A DNA stretch of 64,000 bases, from the NCBI GenBank assembly GCA_016218025.1, contig JACRFD010000073.1, positions 68,001-132,000 on the forward strand, written 5' to 3'. Positions 1-9,104 of the stretch are shown piece by piece (positions within the stretch are counted from its first letter, which is position 1; each line of letters opens with the position of its first letter). Position numbers and translations under genes: made by a program. A model generated the notes under the pieces. That model saw only the letters and a list, made by a program, of their open reading frames with translations. It searched no databases and was not told the origin of the DNA. Origin of the DNA: Ignavibacteriales bacterium (GTDB taxonomy: Bacteria; Bacteroidota; Ignavibacteria; UBA10030; SZUA-254).

Positions 1-90
1 ACAATAGAGGTGATGAATACACAGACCGGATCTGTAACTAATGAAGAGAAAATACCGTACCAGACAGATAAGGAAGTTGTTCTTAATTGA
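1..90 (+). CDS. C-terminal end of an unidentified protein (cut by window edge)
   Basis: Frame 1 is open from the first base to TGA at 88-90 and encodes the last 29 residues, ending KEVVLN. The fragment is too short and hydrophilic to assign to a family. Its stop overlaps the TTG start of the TonB-like gene (TTGA), so it is probably the preceding member of the same operon. An ExbB/ExbD-type gene would be expected there, but nothing in these residues proves it. Confidence 0.5.
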   Translation, partial: TIEVMNTQTGSVTNEEKIPYQTDKEVVLN

Positions 91-914
91 TCGGTATTGA
101 TAGTAATTCTAAATTTGAAAATATGGAAAGAAGCCAGCAGACTGCGGCAAAGCGAACAGATTATTTCGATAAAGATCATAAAAGAATACGGTTCATTGCA
201 GCTTCTACCAGTGTATTTCTTCATCTTTTTGTAATAATTGGATTATTATTTTATCAAAATTATCAATCAAGTGAAGTCAATAAATCGGAAGATATTCAAT
301 TGGGTGGAAGCGGCGGTGGCGGTGGTGAAGGTGCCGAAGATGACGCAATCCAATTTGGTCCTCAAGGAGCCGCGAGTCAAAATGGGCAACAACCCGATAT
401 ACCGGGACATCAATTCACTTTATTAAGAATTCATGTTTACAATGATCTTGAAAAAGCAATTCCGGTTCCTAAAAAAGAAGAACCAAAAATTGCAACAAAA
501 AACAAAAAGAAATCAAAACCTATACTTGCTGAAAACATGCCAACAAGGTGGCTTCGGCGAGGAACGGGTCCCGGCAGTGGCGGTGGTGCCGGTGGCGGAA
601 GCGGTGGAGGTATAGGTGCAGGACAGGGATATTCCATTGACTGGGGAGGGAAAGGTTCAAGACGTTTATTAAGCGGGCGTTTGCCGCGGTATCCGGAAGG
701 AACTAACAAAGAGATGCCCGTGAGGTTGGAATTCACTGTTTTACCGGATGGAACAGTTTCAAATGTTGTACCGGTTATGAAGAGTGATGAATTACTGGAA
801 CGTGCTGCAATATCTGCATTGCAGACATGGAGATTCGATCCTCTGCCGATTCAGATTGAACAAAAATTACAAGTTGGAAAAATAACTTTTAAATTTATAC
901 TTCAGAAGGACTAG
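87..914 (+). CDS. TonB-like energy transducer protein
   Basis: This 275-residue inner-membrane anchored periplasmic protein resembles TonB/TolA, which couple the proton-motive force to outer-membrane machines. A short cytoplasmic N-terminus is followed by one membrane helix (about residues 34-56) and two Gly-rich low-complexity stretches (about 72-84 and 156-180). The C-terminal TonB domain (about 190-273) carries the family pattern RYPEG, a V.LEFTVLPDGTV strand, and AAISALQTWRFDP. The TTG at 87 is preferred because AAGGAAG lies about 10 bases upstream; an in-frame ATG at 123 has no visible ribosome site. Poly-Gly linkers replace the usual Pro-rich rod. It is followed six bases later by the OmpA-like gene, so it may serve this locus rather than nutrient receptors. 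Confidence 0.85.
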   Translation: MIGIDSNSKFENMERSQQTAAKRTDYFDKDHKRIRFIAASTSVFLHLFVIIGLLFYQNYQSSEVNKSEDIQLGGSGGGGGEGAEDDAIQFGPQGAASQNGQQPDIPGHQFTLLRIHVYNDLEKAIPVPKKEEPKIATKNKKKSKPILAENMPTRWLRRGTGPGSGGGAGGGSGGGIGAGQGYSIDWGGKGSRRLLSGRLPRYPEGTNKEMPVRLEFTVLPDGTVSNVVPVMKSDELLERAAISALQTWRFDPLPIQIEQKLQVGKITFKFILQKD

Positions 915-920
915 ATAATA

Positions 921-2810
921 ATGAAAATATCTCAAGCAAAAATCTTTAGTATCATACTGTTCATAATTTTGCTGCTTAATGCGTCAACGCTTCAGTCGCA
1001 GGAAATTAAAAGAATCCAACCTGAGTGGTGGTTCGGCGGTTCGCTCGGAATTAATTTTAATTTTTATAACGGAAGTTTTCATCGCATCAATGAATCGAAT
1101 GATTATGTTACATCCTTCAAAAAAGGATCAGGTGTAGGTTTATACCTTGCACCACTTTTAGAATATCATCCCGATCCTGTTTGGGGAGGAATGCTGCAAC
1201 TTGGATTTGATGCAAGGGGAGGAGATTTTGATGATGTTAAAGATACTTCGTCATTGTTATCTCTGGGTGCATCAATAAATTATTTAACTTTAGAACCAAG
1301 TGTTCGAGTTTCGCCATTCAAATATCCATTATATTTTTTCGGAGGACCGCGTCTTGGATTTAATATTGCGAAATCTTTTTCCCTTAAGAAAACTCCCGGT
1401 ACAACTGCCGAAGGAGATTTTTCGAATATTAGAGGAACCGTCATCGGCGGACAATTGGGTGCCGGGTATGATTTTTCTTTAACAGGACTTGAAAATCGGT
1501 GGCAAATTATTGCTTCTCCGTTTCTTGCTCTTCATTTTGGACAAGGACCCAGTTCCGATGTTGACTGGTCTCTTACAACTGTGAGGGTTGGAGTTTCTGT
1601 AAAGTTCGGGAACACAGAGGAAATAAAAAACAAAGTTGAGCGGGAAGTTCAATTCTCAGTCAGGGCTCCGAAAATAATTCCCAACGAACGCAAGGTGCGG
1701 GAAACTTTCCCGATGAGAAATTATATTTTCTTTGATGCCGGATCGGCAGTAATTCCTGATCGATACGTGAGATTGACAAATGCTCAGGCTGAAGAATTTA
1801 ACGAACAACAATTATTGCAGCCGGAACCGAAAGATTTGACCGGGCGGTCAAGACGTCAACTTACCGTATATCATAATATCTTAAATATTCTCGGTGATAG
1901 ATTAAGGAAATATCCGGACACTAAAATTACATTAATCGGCTCTTCAGAAGAAGGAATATCGAACGCCGAAGAATTAGCCTACAGCATAAAAAGGTATTTA
2001 ATTCAGATATTTAATATTAGTGAAGAAAGAATTATTGTCAAAGGTGTTCCGAAACCAGCTATACCATCTGTATTGCCCGGAGCTACAAAGGAATTAAGTC
2101 TGCTTGTCCCCGAAGACATGCGTGTTGAAATTACATCGGCATCAACCGAGTTACTCGAGCCGGTACAAATTATTTCATTGCAAGAAGAACCTCTCGATAG
2201 CGATGTGCTTTTCTCCGTTGCAAATGCCGAAGACTATTTTGCATCATGGTCGGTTGTAGTTACGGATGATAACAATAAAATAACAAGATTTGGTCCTTAT
2301 ACATCCCATCAGGAACGCATTTCCGGTAAGATAATTCTCGGTTCGAAAACCAAAGGAAATTATAAAGTTGCCATGGAAGGGCAAACCAGTGACGGTCAGG
2401 TAGTTAGGAAGGAAGAAACAATGAAACTGATCCGCTCTGATGAACCGGAAGAAGCACCCGGTTATAGATTCAGCATTCTATTTGAATTTGATCAATCGAA
2501 AACAGTTGCAACTTATCAAAGATTTCTTGCCCAGCAAGTAGTTCCGTTGATTCCGGAAGGAAGCAGCGTTATCATTCATGGTCATACAGATATAATAGGT
2601 GAGGAGAGCCATAATTTAATTCTCTCTCAAAATCGAGCACAGGAAACGATGAATATCATCGGGCAGGAGCTGGCGAAGATAAAGAAAGGCAAAGTGAAAT
2701 TCGATACATACGGATTCGGTGAAGATATCCGCAGAGCTCCTTTCAATAACGATTTGCCTGAAGAAAGATTCTATAATAGAACTGTAATTATAGATATTGT
2801 ACCTGAATAA
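921..2810 (+). CDS. OmpA-family outer membrane protein with N-terminal beta-barrel
   Basis: The protein has 629 residues. A signal peptide (about 1-27, ending LQSQ) is followed by a domain of alternating strands with aromatic ends (about 30-230), typical of an outer-membrane barrel. The middle segment (about 265-390) resembles an OmpA-like fold (YIFFDAGSAVIPD, then ITLIGSSEEG). The C-terminal segment (about 515-629) is a canonical peptidoglycan-binding OmpA module with FEFDQSKT, HGHTDIIGEE, LSQNRAQ and a terminal NRTVIIDI strand. It would tie the outer membrane to the cell wall, like Pal/OmpA. The start ATG has AAGGA about 10 bases upstream. Having two OmpA-like modules in one chain is less usual. 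The next gene follows after about 19 bases. Confidence 0.85.
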   Translation: MKISQAKIFSIILFIILLLNASTLQSQEIKRIQPEWWFGGSLGINFNFYNGSFHRINESNDYVTSFKKGSGVGLYLAPLLEYHPDPVWGGMLQLGFDARGGDFDDVKDTSSLLSLGASINYLTLEPSVRVSPFKYPLYFFGGPRLGFNIAKSFSLKKTPGTTAEGDFSNIRGTVIGGQLGAGYDFSLTGLENRWQIIASPFLALHFGQGPSSDVDWSLTTVRVGVSVKFGNTEEIKNKVEREVQFSVRAPKIIPNERKVRETFPMRNYIFFDAGSAVIPDRYVRLTNAQAEEFNEQQLLQPEPKDLTGRSRRQLTVYHNILNILGDRLRKYPDTKITLIGSSEEGISNAEELAYSIKRYLIQIFNISEERIIVKGVPKPAIPSVLPGATKELSLLVPEDMRVEITSASTELLEPVQIISLQEEPLDSDVLFSVANAEDYFASWSVVVTDDNNKITRFGPYTSHQERISGKIILGSKTKGNYKVAMEGQTSDGQVVRKEETMKLIRSDEPEEAPGYRFSILFEFDQSKTVATYQRFLAQQVVPLIPEGSSVIIHGHTDIIGEESHNLILSQNRAQETMNIIGQELAKIKKGKVKFDTYGFGEDIRRAPFNNDLPEERFYNRTVIIDIVPE

Positions 2811-2829
2811 AACATTTTCATATTCTGAA

Positions 2830-5826
2830 ATGATAAAAAATATATTTACGACGGCTGGGATTCTGGTGCTTGCAATATCATTGCAGGCACAGGTTCCTGA
2901 AGTCAACCAGAAAATATTTCCTGTAGGAATCTCTTCGTCAAGGAAGTGGATGGAAATAAGCGGTTTCCATGCAGCACGCCAGCAAGCCGATGAATTACTA
3001 AATTCTGCAAAAACACATCAAGAAAAACGGGATGTTTTATTTATTCTGTGCGAATCTGCTTTCGAAGATCAGGAATATGAAATTGCTTACCGCTGGTCGT
3101 CTCAATTCCTGAATGAATATCCCAACGATTTATATTTTAGTTATGCTCTTCTGATAAAAGGAATTAGCGGTTTCCAGATCTCGCGTACCGAAGAAGCACT
3201 GAAAGATTTGACTAAATTTCTGGAAACAACCCATAAACATCCAAGAAAAGGTGCCGCATATTTCTGGAGAGCAATGTGCAAATTGGAAATGAAGGATGAA
3301 TCAGGGGCTCAGTCTGATGTACAGCAATGTTATTCAGATTCATCTTCGAAATCATACCACGATCTTGCTTTATATGGTTGGGCTTTATCTTTAGAAAGAT
3401 CTCGTAAATATTCAGATGCGATTCAAATTCTCGAGAGGATATTAAATGAATTCCCAAAGAGTCAGTATCTGAGCGATGTTTCAATTCGTCTTTCATCGAT
3501 TTATTTGAGGATTGGTGAGTCCGAGAAATCAAGATCGATCATTGAACGGGTTGATCCACTGCCTCCTCAACATCAGGAGTATTCCCTGATCCGGTCTGAA
3601 TCGGAGTATCGATCTGGTAAATATGATGATGCCCGGAAAAATTTTGCCGGTTTCATAAGTGATTACCCCGGTAGCAAATATTCTCGCGATGCCAGATACG
3701 GACTTGCATGGTCTTATCTAAAAAAATCTGATTACAATTCTGCCATTAGGGAATATGATCTTCTTGGCAGAGACAACGATTCACTCGCTTTCATCTCTCT
3801 TTATCAAAGTGCAACATTAGCTTTACTTCAAGATCGGCAACCGGAAGCGTTGGCAAGGTATGATACGCTTACTGAAAAATCACCTTACGATAAAATTTCG
3901 GAAAATGCCTACTATCAGATGGGCTTGATTCACTATAGGGCAAAAAGATATCGCGAAGCAAGACGTTCATTTCAATTAGCGGCAAGATTATTTCCTGAAA
4001 GTGAAGATCGCGGGCGGTCATACAGAATGCTTGGTGAAACCAATCTGGCATTAGGAGATTTTTCAAACGCTCAATATGCATTCTCACGTGTCCGTCAGTT
4101 GAATGCTGATCAAAAATATCTTCAACCCTCAATGTTTCAGGAAGCTGTTTGCCTATATCATCTTGGTAGATTTAAAAGTAGTGCTCAACTGCTTTCGGAA
4201 TTCATAAATAAGTTTCCGGATGCAGAAGAAATATCTCAGGTTTTAGTATGGCGGGGTGAAGCATACTATCAGGATGGAAAATTTTCGGATGCCGAACAAT
4301 CTTACTCAAAAGCAATCCAGCGATACCCGAATAATCCACAGGAAAACAATGCCTTGTACGGAATTGCATGGTCGTTGTTTGAGCAGAAGAAATTTGCTAA
4401 ATCAGCCGAGTCGTTTGAAAATTTTATTAAAAATAACCGGAACGAAGATAGAACCATCGAAGCAAAACTAAGACAGGCAGATTGCTACTACTTTCTGGGT
4501 GATTATGAGAAATCGAATTCACTTTATGCAGCAGTCGGTGAATTGAAAAAAAACAGCAGGTATGCGGAATATGCAGGTTTTCAGATTGCAATGGCATACA
4601 TTCAGCGTGGTGAATCGGAAAGAGGAATTGAACAATTAAGGTTGTTCATGCTTAAATTCCCCGAATCATTATACAACGAAGTTGTTCAGTTTAATATTGG
4701 CTGGACTTATTTTTCAAAGAATCAATTTCGTGAATCGCTTGTTGAATTTAAAAATTTAATATCAAAATTTCCTCAAAGCCAGTTAATGCCGCGTGTACTT
4801 TTTAATATGGGAGATGCTTTTTATAATTTAAAACAATTTGATAGTGCTCGTATTTATTACAGCAGAGTGACGAAAGAATATCCTTCAAGTCCGTTAATCA
4901 GCGATGCGTTGCAAGGACTTCAATTTACTTATGAAGCAGAGGGTAAACCAACTGCTGCGCTGGCTCAAATAGATACTCTGATGCTCACGGGTCCATCAGG
5001 TATAACTGCGGAAGAATTAATTTTGAAAAAAGGAGATATATTATTCACTCAGGGTGATTTTGGTGAAGCGGTGCTTCAATACCAAAAAGTTCTCAGCATG
5101 AAACCTGACCGTAATATTATATCGAAAGCTTATTATCAAATGGCAAGGGCTTATGAGATGGAAAACAATTCCTCTCAGGCGGCGCGATATTATCAACGTG
5201 TTTTGATCGATTACAGCGACATGGATTTTGCTCCGAATGTTGCACTGGCGTTGGGAATCAATCTGCTGAAATCGAAGCAATACAAAGAGGCGATTTCATG
5301 TCTCGAAAATTTTGATGTCCAGTTCCCTCGTTCTCCGTTATTATCGGAATCGAAGTATAACTATGGATTAGCACAACAACTGAATAAAATGAAAGCCGAA
5401 GCATTTAAAACATTTCAAATGTTGATTGAAAAATATCCAGACGATATTTTTGCAGATCGAAGCCGGCTTCAAATTGCGAAGATTCATTATGAATCGAAAC
5501 AGTTCAGATTATCAATTGATACTCTCGAAAAAATAATTAACCGCCGAAACGATGATGTTGCTGCTGAGGCATTGTTAATGATTGGCGAAAATTATCTGGA
5601 ATTAAAAAGACCTGCTGATGCGCTTCAGGCATTTAAAGATGTCTATGATCAGTACACCGAATTCGGATTGCTTGTTGAGCGTGCTCATTTCGGGGCGGGT
5701 GCAAGTTATGAAAAGTTGAGGAATAAAACGTCAGCGAAATCCGAATACCAGTTCGTAATAAAATCGGGATTGGATACAGAATTGAAGAAAGAAGCTGAAA
5801 AACGCGCACGGAGGATAAAAAGATGA
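2830..5826 (+). CDS. Long periplasmic tetratricopeptide-repeat protein
   Basis: The protein has about 998 residues. The ATG at 2830 gives a clean signal peptide (MIKNIFTTAGILVLAISLQA); an upstream in-frame TTG at 2797 would add 11 residues before it and is less likely. The rest is an almost continuous array of about 25 TPR units, with recurrent patterns such as A.Y..G..Y...K.Y.EA...F and F...YP.S, the variant seen in YbgF/CpoB and BamD-like proteins. It is a protein-protein scaffold, probably periplasmic or attached to the outer membrane. Its stop overlaps the start of the barrel gene (ATGA), which indicates translational coupling. No enzymatic motif is seen. Confidence 0.85.
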   Translation: MIKNIFTTAGILVLAISLQAQVPEVNQKIFPVGISSSRKWMEISGFHAARQQADELLNSAKTHQEKRDVLFILCESAFEDQEYEIAYRWSSQFLNEYPNDLYFSYALLIKGISGFQISRTEEALKDLTKFLETTHKHPRKGAAYFWRAMCKLEMKDESGAQSDVQQCYSDSSSKSYHDLALYGWALSLERSRKYSDAIQILERILNEFPKSQYLSDVSIRLSSIYLRIGESEKSRSIIERVDPLPPQHQEYSLIRSESEYRSGKYDDARKNFAGFISDYPGSKYSRDARYGLAWSYLKKSDYNSAIREYDLLGRDNDSLAFISLYQSATLALLQDRQPEALARYDTLTEKSPYDKISENAYYQMGLIHYRAKRYREARRSFQLAARLFPESEDRGRSYRMLGETNLALGDFSNAQYAFSRVRQLNADQKYLQPSMFQEAVCLYHLGRFKSSAQLLSEFINKFPDAEEISQVLVWRGEAYYQDGKFSDAEQSYSKAIQRYPNNPQENNALYGIAWSLFEQKKFAKSAESFENFIKNNRNEDRTIEAKLRQADCYYFLGDYEKSNSLYAAVGELKKNSRYAEYAGFQIAMAYIQRGESERGIEQLRLFMLKFPESLYNEVVQFNIGWTYFSKNQFRESLVEFKNLISKFPQSQLMPRVLFNMGDAFYNLKQFDSARIYYSRVTKEYPSSPLISDALQGLQFTYEAEGKPTAALAQIDTLMLTGPSGITAEELILKKGDILFTQGDFGEAVLQYQKVLSMKPDRNIISKAYYQMARAYEMENNSSQAARYYQRVLIDYSDMDFAPNVALALGINLLKSKQYKEAISCLENFDVQFPRSPLLSESKYNYGLAQQLNKMKAEAFKTFQMLIEKYPDDIFADRSRLQIAKIHYESKQFRLSIDTLEKIINRRNDDVAAEALLMIGENYLELKRPADALQAFKDVYDQYTEFGLLVERAHFGAGASYEKLRNKTSAKSEYQFVIKSGLDTELKKEAEKRARRIKR

Positions 5827-7463
5827 AAAATTTTATTACAATCTTTCAAATCATTTTAATTTTTATAATCTATTCAATCCGATTATTTTCTCAGGATCAG
5901 TTGCCGAAATCGGATACGACAATGCTTCCAAAACTTGAGATACCCGAGATAACCATTGTCGGGAAAAAAGCGATCACACTTCCTTTCGCTCGCAAGGGAG
6001 AAATTTACGATTATAATATTTACGAGGCTCCGGCACCCGATTCAACATTAATCGGTGAACGCACTGGAACTGCTCTTCCTCTGGGAACGCTTCCCCGGTA
6101 TGATGAATCGTTTGTACCGTTTCATTTATCTGCTGAAGGATTATTCGGCAGTTATGCAACTCTCGGCGTAAAAGTTTTTGCAGATTATAAAAAAAGTACA
6201 TGGGGGATTTATGGGAATGGAAATTTTGCTGCTACTAACGGACATGTTAAAAATGCGGGAGGTAACTCGCTTGATTTGAATTTAAAAGGACATTCCCTTG
6301 TTAAAACCGATAATCTCATCCTTGGATCGTTCAGAACAATCGGTGGTTTAAATATTTATCATGATTCGTACGGATTATACGGAGTTCACTCTACAAAGGC
6401 AGATAGATCAAGATCTTCGGTACGATTTTCAGCAGAAATGCATTCGGTTGAACGCGAAAATAATTCGCTCGATATAAATTTATCTACCGTAATTTGGTCA
6501 GTAAAAGATAAATACCCTCAAAATCAATTTTCAAGTTCAACCGTCTCTCCTGAATTCATGGCGCTTCATTCGTTGAAATTATGGGGTGTAAGATTTCAGA
6601 CTCAGTTGGATTATCAGAGTTCATCGTTCAATTATAATATTCCTGTGCAAACTTCTTCATTTATCAACTTATTAATGAATGCCCAATGGAATTTAAATTC
6701 AATATGGAAATTAGAGATTGGCGGAACAATCGGTCAGGCAAACTTTGCCGATGGTGGAAGCCGCAATCTAATCAGGCCCACTGCTTCTTTAAATCTTCAA
6801 CTTGATAAAGATAGACGTTGGAGTTTTTGGTATAAACCGGAAATATCTTTTCAATCGTATCACAAGCAGATGATCTCGAATCCTTTTTTCATGCGACAAA
6901 TAATTACAAGTCCTGAAACGAAACCGTTCGTACTTGGCAGTAGTTTCTGGTATAACAGCGAGCATTACACTGTTGAATTTAATGGGTCTGCTGCAATACA
7001 TACCGGTATGCCGGTTCAGGTTGCGACATTAGAGATGATTGATTTGGAATATGTTGATGCGGAACAATTTGTGTTTAATGTCGATGGAACATTTCATCCA
7101 ACCGAAAAAATTCAGTTGAATCTATCCGGAGTCGTCCAGCCTACATTCAAAAAAGGTACTTCAGATCAGATCCCGATGATTCCATTGATTAAAATAGGTG
7201 CAAAGGGAGAAATGCCGCTCAGTTCAAAATTCAACGCATGGTCAGGTATCGAATTCTGGAGCAGACAAAATGGTGTAATCGACGGTTCAATAAAACTCAA
7301 AGAAAGAATTTTATTGAATGCAGGTTTAACAACAACGGTTCTTCCGCATACATTTTTATCGTTTGAATTATCTAATATATTAAACAGAAATTATGAGTGG
7401 TGGAGCGGTTATAGAGCGCCGGGAATCTCATTCCTACTTAATGCAAAGGTGAATATCAGGTGA
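5823..7463 (+). CDS. Outer-membrane beta-barrel protein, TonB-dependent-receptor-like but without a plug domain
   Basis: The protein has 546 residues with a signal peptide (about 1-24, ending RLFSQ). A short linker carries PEITIVGKK, which resembles a TonB box. From about residue 100 the chain is an array of amphipathic strands. The end (FELSNILNRNYEWWSGYRAPG, then FLLNAKVNIR) matches the last strands of TonB-dependent receptors, with a basic rather than aromatic final residue. The family normally has a plug of about 120-150 residues between box and barrel; here only about 70 residues separate them. It overlaps the TPR gene (ATGA) and panC (GTGA). It is probably an outer-membrane partner of the TonB/OmpA/TPR proteins; its substrate is unknown. 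Confidence 0.75.
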   Translation: MKNFITIFQIILIFIIYSIRLFSQDQLPKSDTTMLPKLEIPEITIVGKKAITLPFARKGEIYDYNIYEAPAPDSTLIGERTGTALPLGTLPRYDESFVPFHLSAEGLFGSYATLGVKVFADYKKSTWGIYGNGNFAATNGHVKNAGGNSLDLNLKGHSLVKTDNLILGSFRTIGGLNIYHDSYGLYGVHSTKADRSRSSVRFSAEMHSVERENNSLDINLSTVIWSVKDKYPQNQFSSSTVSPEFMALHSLKLWGVRFQTQLDYQSSSFNYNIPVQTSSFINLLMNAQWNLNSIWKLEIGGTIGQANFADGGSRNLIRPTASLNLQLDKDRRWSFWYKPEISFQSYHKQMISNPFFMRQIITSPETKPFVLGSSFWYNSEHYTVEFNGSAAIHTGMPVQVATLEMIDLEYVDAEQFVFNVDGTFHPTEKIQLNLSGVVQPTFKKGTSDQIPMIPLIKIGAKGEMPLSSKFNAWSGIEFWSRQNGVIDGSIKLKERILLNAGLTTTVLPHTFLSFELSNILNRNYEWWSGYRAPGISFLLNAKVNIR

Positions 7464-8311
7464 GAGTTGTAACAAAAATAGGGGAGATGCAAAATATTGT
7501 AGATGATTTAAGGAGAGATAAAAGAATAGTCTCCCTTGTCCCCACTATGGGATATTTACATGATGGTCATTTAAGTCTGATGAAAATTGCCCGTCAAAAT
7601 TCCGATATTGTTATTGTTTCTATTTTTGTTAATCCAACTCAATTTGCCCCCCACGAAGATTTTGGATCATATCCACGAGATATTGCCGGAGACACAAAAC
7701 TTGCAAACTCAGCGGGAGTAGATTTTCTTTTTACACCGGAAAAAAATGAAATATACCCGGCGGATTACGCAACATTTGTTGATGTTGATGAGATCACGGA
7801 AAAATTAGAAGGAAAATCGAGGCCTACACATTTCCGGGGAGTTGCTACAATAGTGACTAAATTGTTTAATATCGCCAAACCACATGTTGCAATATTCGGT
7901 CAAAAAGATGCCCAGCAGGCATTAGTTATAAAAAAGATAGTATTTGATTTAAATTTTGGAATTAAGATCATCATTGCTCCCACAATCCGTGAAAAAGACG
8001 GACTTGCAATGAGTTCTCGTAATTCATATCTTACGAAAGAACAGAGGCAAGAAAGCCCGGTACTTTATGAATCTCTAACGGAAGCTTCGAAAATGATTTC
8101 AGGCGGAATTACTGATTGCTTGACCATTAAGGAGAAGATGATTAAATTGATATCAATGAAGCAGTCAGCTAAAATCGATTATATATCTATTGCCGATTCA
8201 ACAGATCTTGAAGAGGTAGATGTATTACAAAAAGGCGGAACTTACTTGATATCTCTTGCTGTTAAATTTGGCAATACTCGATTAATCGATAATATTATTC
8301 AAACTATATAA
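7460..8311 (+). CDS. panC: Pantothenate synthetase (pantoate-beta-alanine ligase)
   Basis: It joins pantoate and beta-alanine with ATP to make pantothenate, the vitamin B5 precursor of coenzyme A, in the cytosol. The 283 residues fit the family length. Signature motifs are VPTMGYLHDGHLSLM (HIGH-type nucleotide site), VSIFVNPTQF, FGQKDAQQ (pantoate/ATP site) and the KMSKS-like DGLAMSSRN. The start is GTG at 7460, overlapping the stop of the barrel gene as GTGA. panB and panD are not in this window. Its coupling to an envelope operon is unusual. Confidence 0.97.
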   Translation: MRVVTKIGEMQNIVDDLRRDKRIVSLVPTMGYLHDGHLSLMKIARQNSDIVIVSIFVNPTQFAPHEDFGSYPRDIAGDTKLANSAGVDFLFTPEKNEIYPADYATFVDVDEITEKLEGKSRPTHFRGVATIVTKLFNIAKPHVAIFGQKDAQQALVIKKIVFDLNFGIKIIIAPTIREKDGLAMSSRNSYLTKEQRQESPVLYESLTEASKMISGGITDCLTIKEKMIKLISMKQSAKIDYISIADSTDLEEVDVLQKGGTYLISLAVKFGNTRLIDNIIQTI

Positions 8312-8322
8312 AACAATTACCT

Positions 8323-9102
8323 ATGGCAGAAGCCCCGAAACAAAAACAGTTAGCTGTAGTGATCCTTGCAGCCGGCAAAGGAACCAGGATGAAAAATCCG
8401 GATATAGCTAAAGTTATGTACGAGATCAATGGGAAACCGATGGTGGAGTATGTAGTTGACCTTGCTTCGAAGCTTGGAGCCAACCGGATACTATTGATTG
8501 TTGGATGGCAGATGCAAATGGTGATCGATTATTTTTCCAAATTACAATTTAAAGTAGAATTTGTTGAACAACAGGAACAACTCGGAACGGGACACGCATT
8601 ACAGCAAACAATCAAACCGCTTGAAAATTTTGAAGGTGATGTGCTCGTGCTTTCGGGAGATGCTCCTCTTCTTACGGAGAAAACTGCTAAAGCGTTGATC
8701 GGTTATCATTATGCCAGCGATGCTGTAGCAACGATACTTACCGCCGATCTTGATGACCCAACTGGATATGGAAGGATAATTCACAATCCTGATGGAAGCG
8801 TGAAGAAAATTGTCGAACATAAAGATGCGTCTGCTAAAGAGCGCGCCATAAGTGAAATCAATTCCGGTATTTATATATTTGACAAAGCAAAATTATTCGA
8901 ATCCCTTCCAAAGCTAAAGCCGAATAATGTTCAGAAAGAGTATTATTTAACAGATGTGTTCGAGATTTTTTGGAAAAATGAATGGCGGGTATCAGCAGTA
9001 AAAGCTCTTGATCCAGTCGAGGTTCGTGGAATCAACGACCTGACGCAGTTGGAAGAAGCCCGAACAATACTGGAATCGAGAATTTCAGCAGAAAAGAAAT
9101 AA
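8323..9102 (+). CDS. GlmU-like sugar-nucleotide pyrophosphorylase, single domain
   Basis: The 259-residue protein matches the N-terminal uridyltransferase domain of GlmU, which makes UDP-GlcNAc from GlcNAc-1-phosphate and UTP. Motifs are LAAGKGTRMKNPDIAKV (nucleotide loop), EQQEQLGTGHAL, LSGDAPLL (metal and sugar-phosphate site), GYGRIIHNPDG and EINSGIYIF. The frame ends after the linker helix, so the left-handed beta-helix acetyltransferase of standard GlmU (about 450 residues) is absent. No acetyltransferase frame follows: the next gene is convergent with a 2-base gap. It may make UDP-GlcNAc from pre-formed GlcNAc-1-P or use another sugar phosphate. The start ATG lies 11 bases after panC. 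Confidence 0.85.
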   Translation: MAEAPKQKQLAVVILAAGKGTRMKNPDIAKVMYEINGKPMVEYVVDLASKLGANRILLIVGWQMQMVIDYFSKLQFKVEFVEQQEQLGTGHALQQTIKPLENFEGDVLVLSGDAPLLTEKTAKALIGYHYASDAVATILTADLDDPTGYGRIIHNPDGSVKKIVEHKDASAKERAISEINSGIYIFDKAKLFESLPKLKPNNVQKEYYLTDVFEIFWKNEWRVSAVKALDPVEVRGINDLTQLEEARTILESRISAEKK

Positions 9103-9104
9103 GT

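Noticed and set aside
437..736. Pro-rich minus-strand ORF opposite the TonB-like gene
   Set aside because: It is the reverse reading of GGN glycine codons in the linker of the real gene.
2797..2829. TTG start for the TPR gene
   Set aside because: It would put 11 residues before a clean signal peptide and has no ribosome site.
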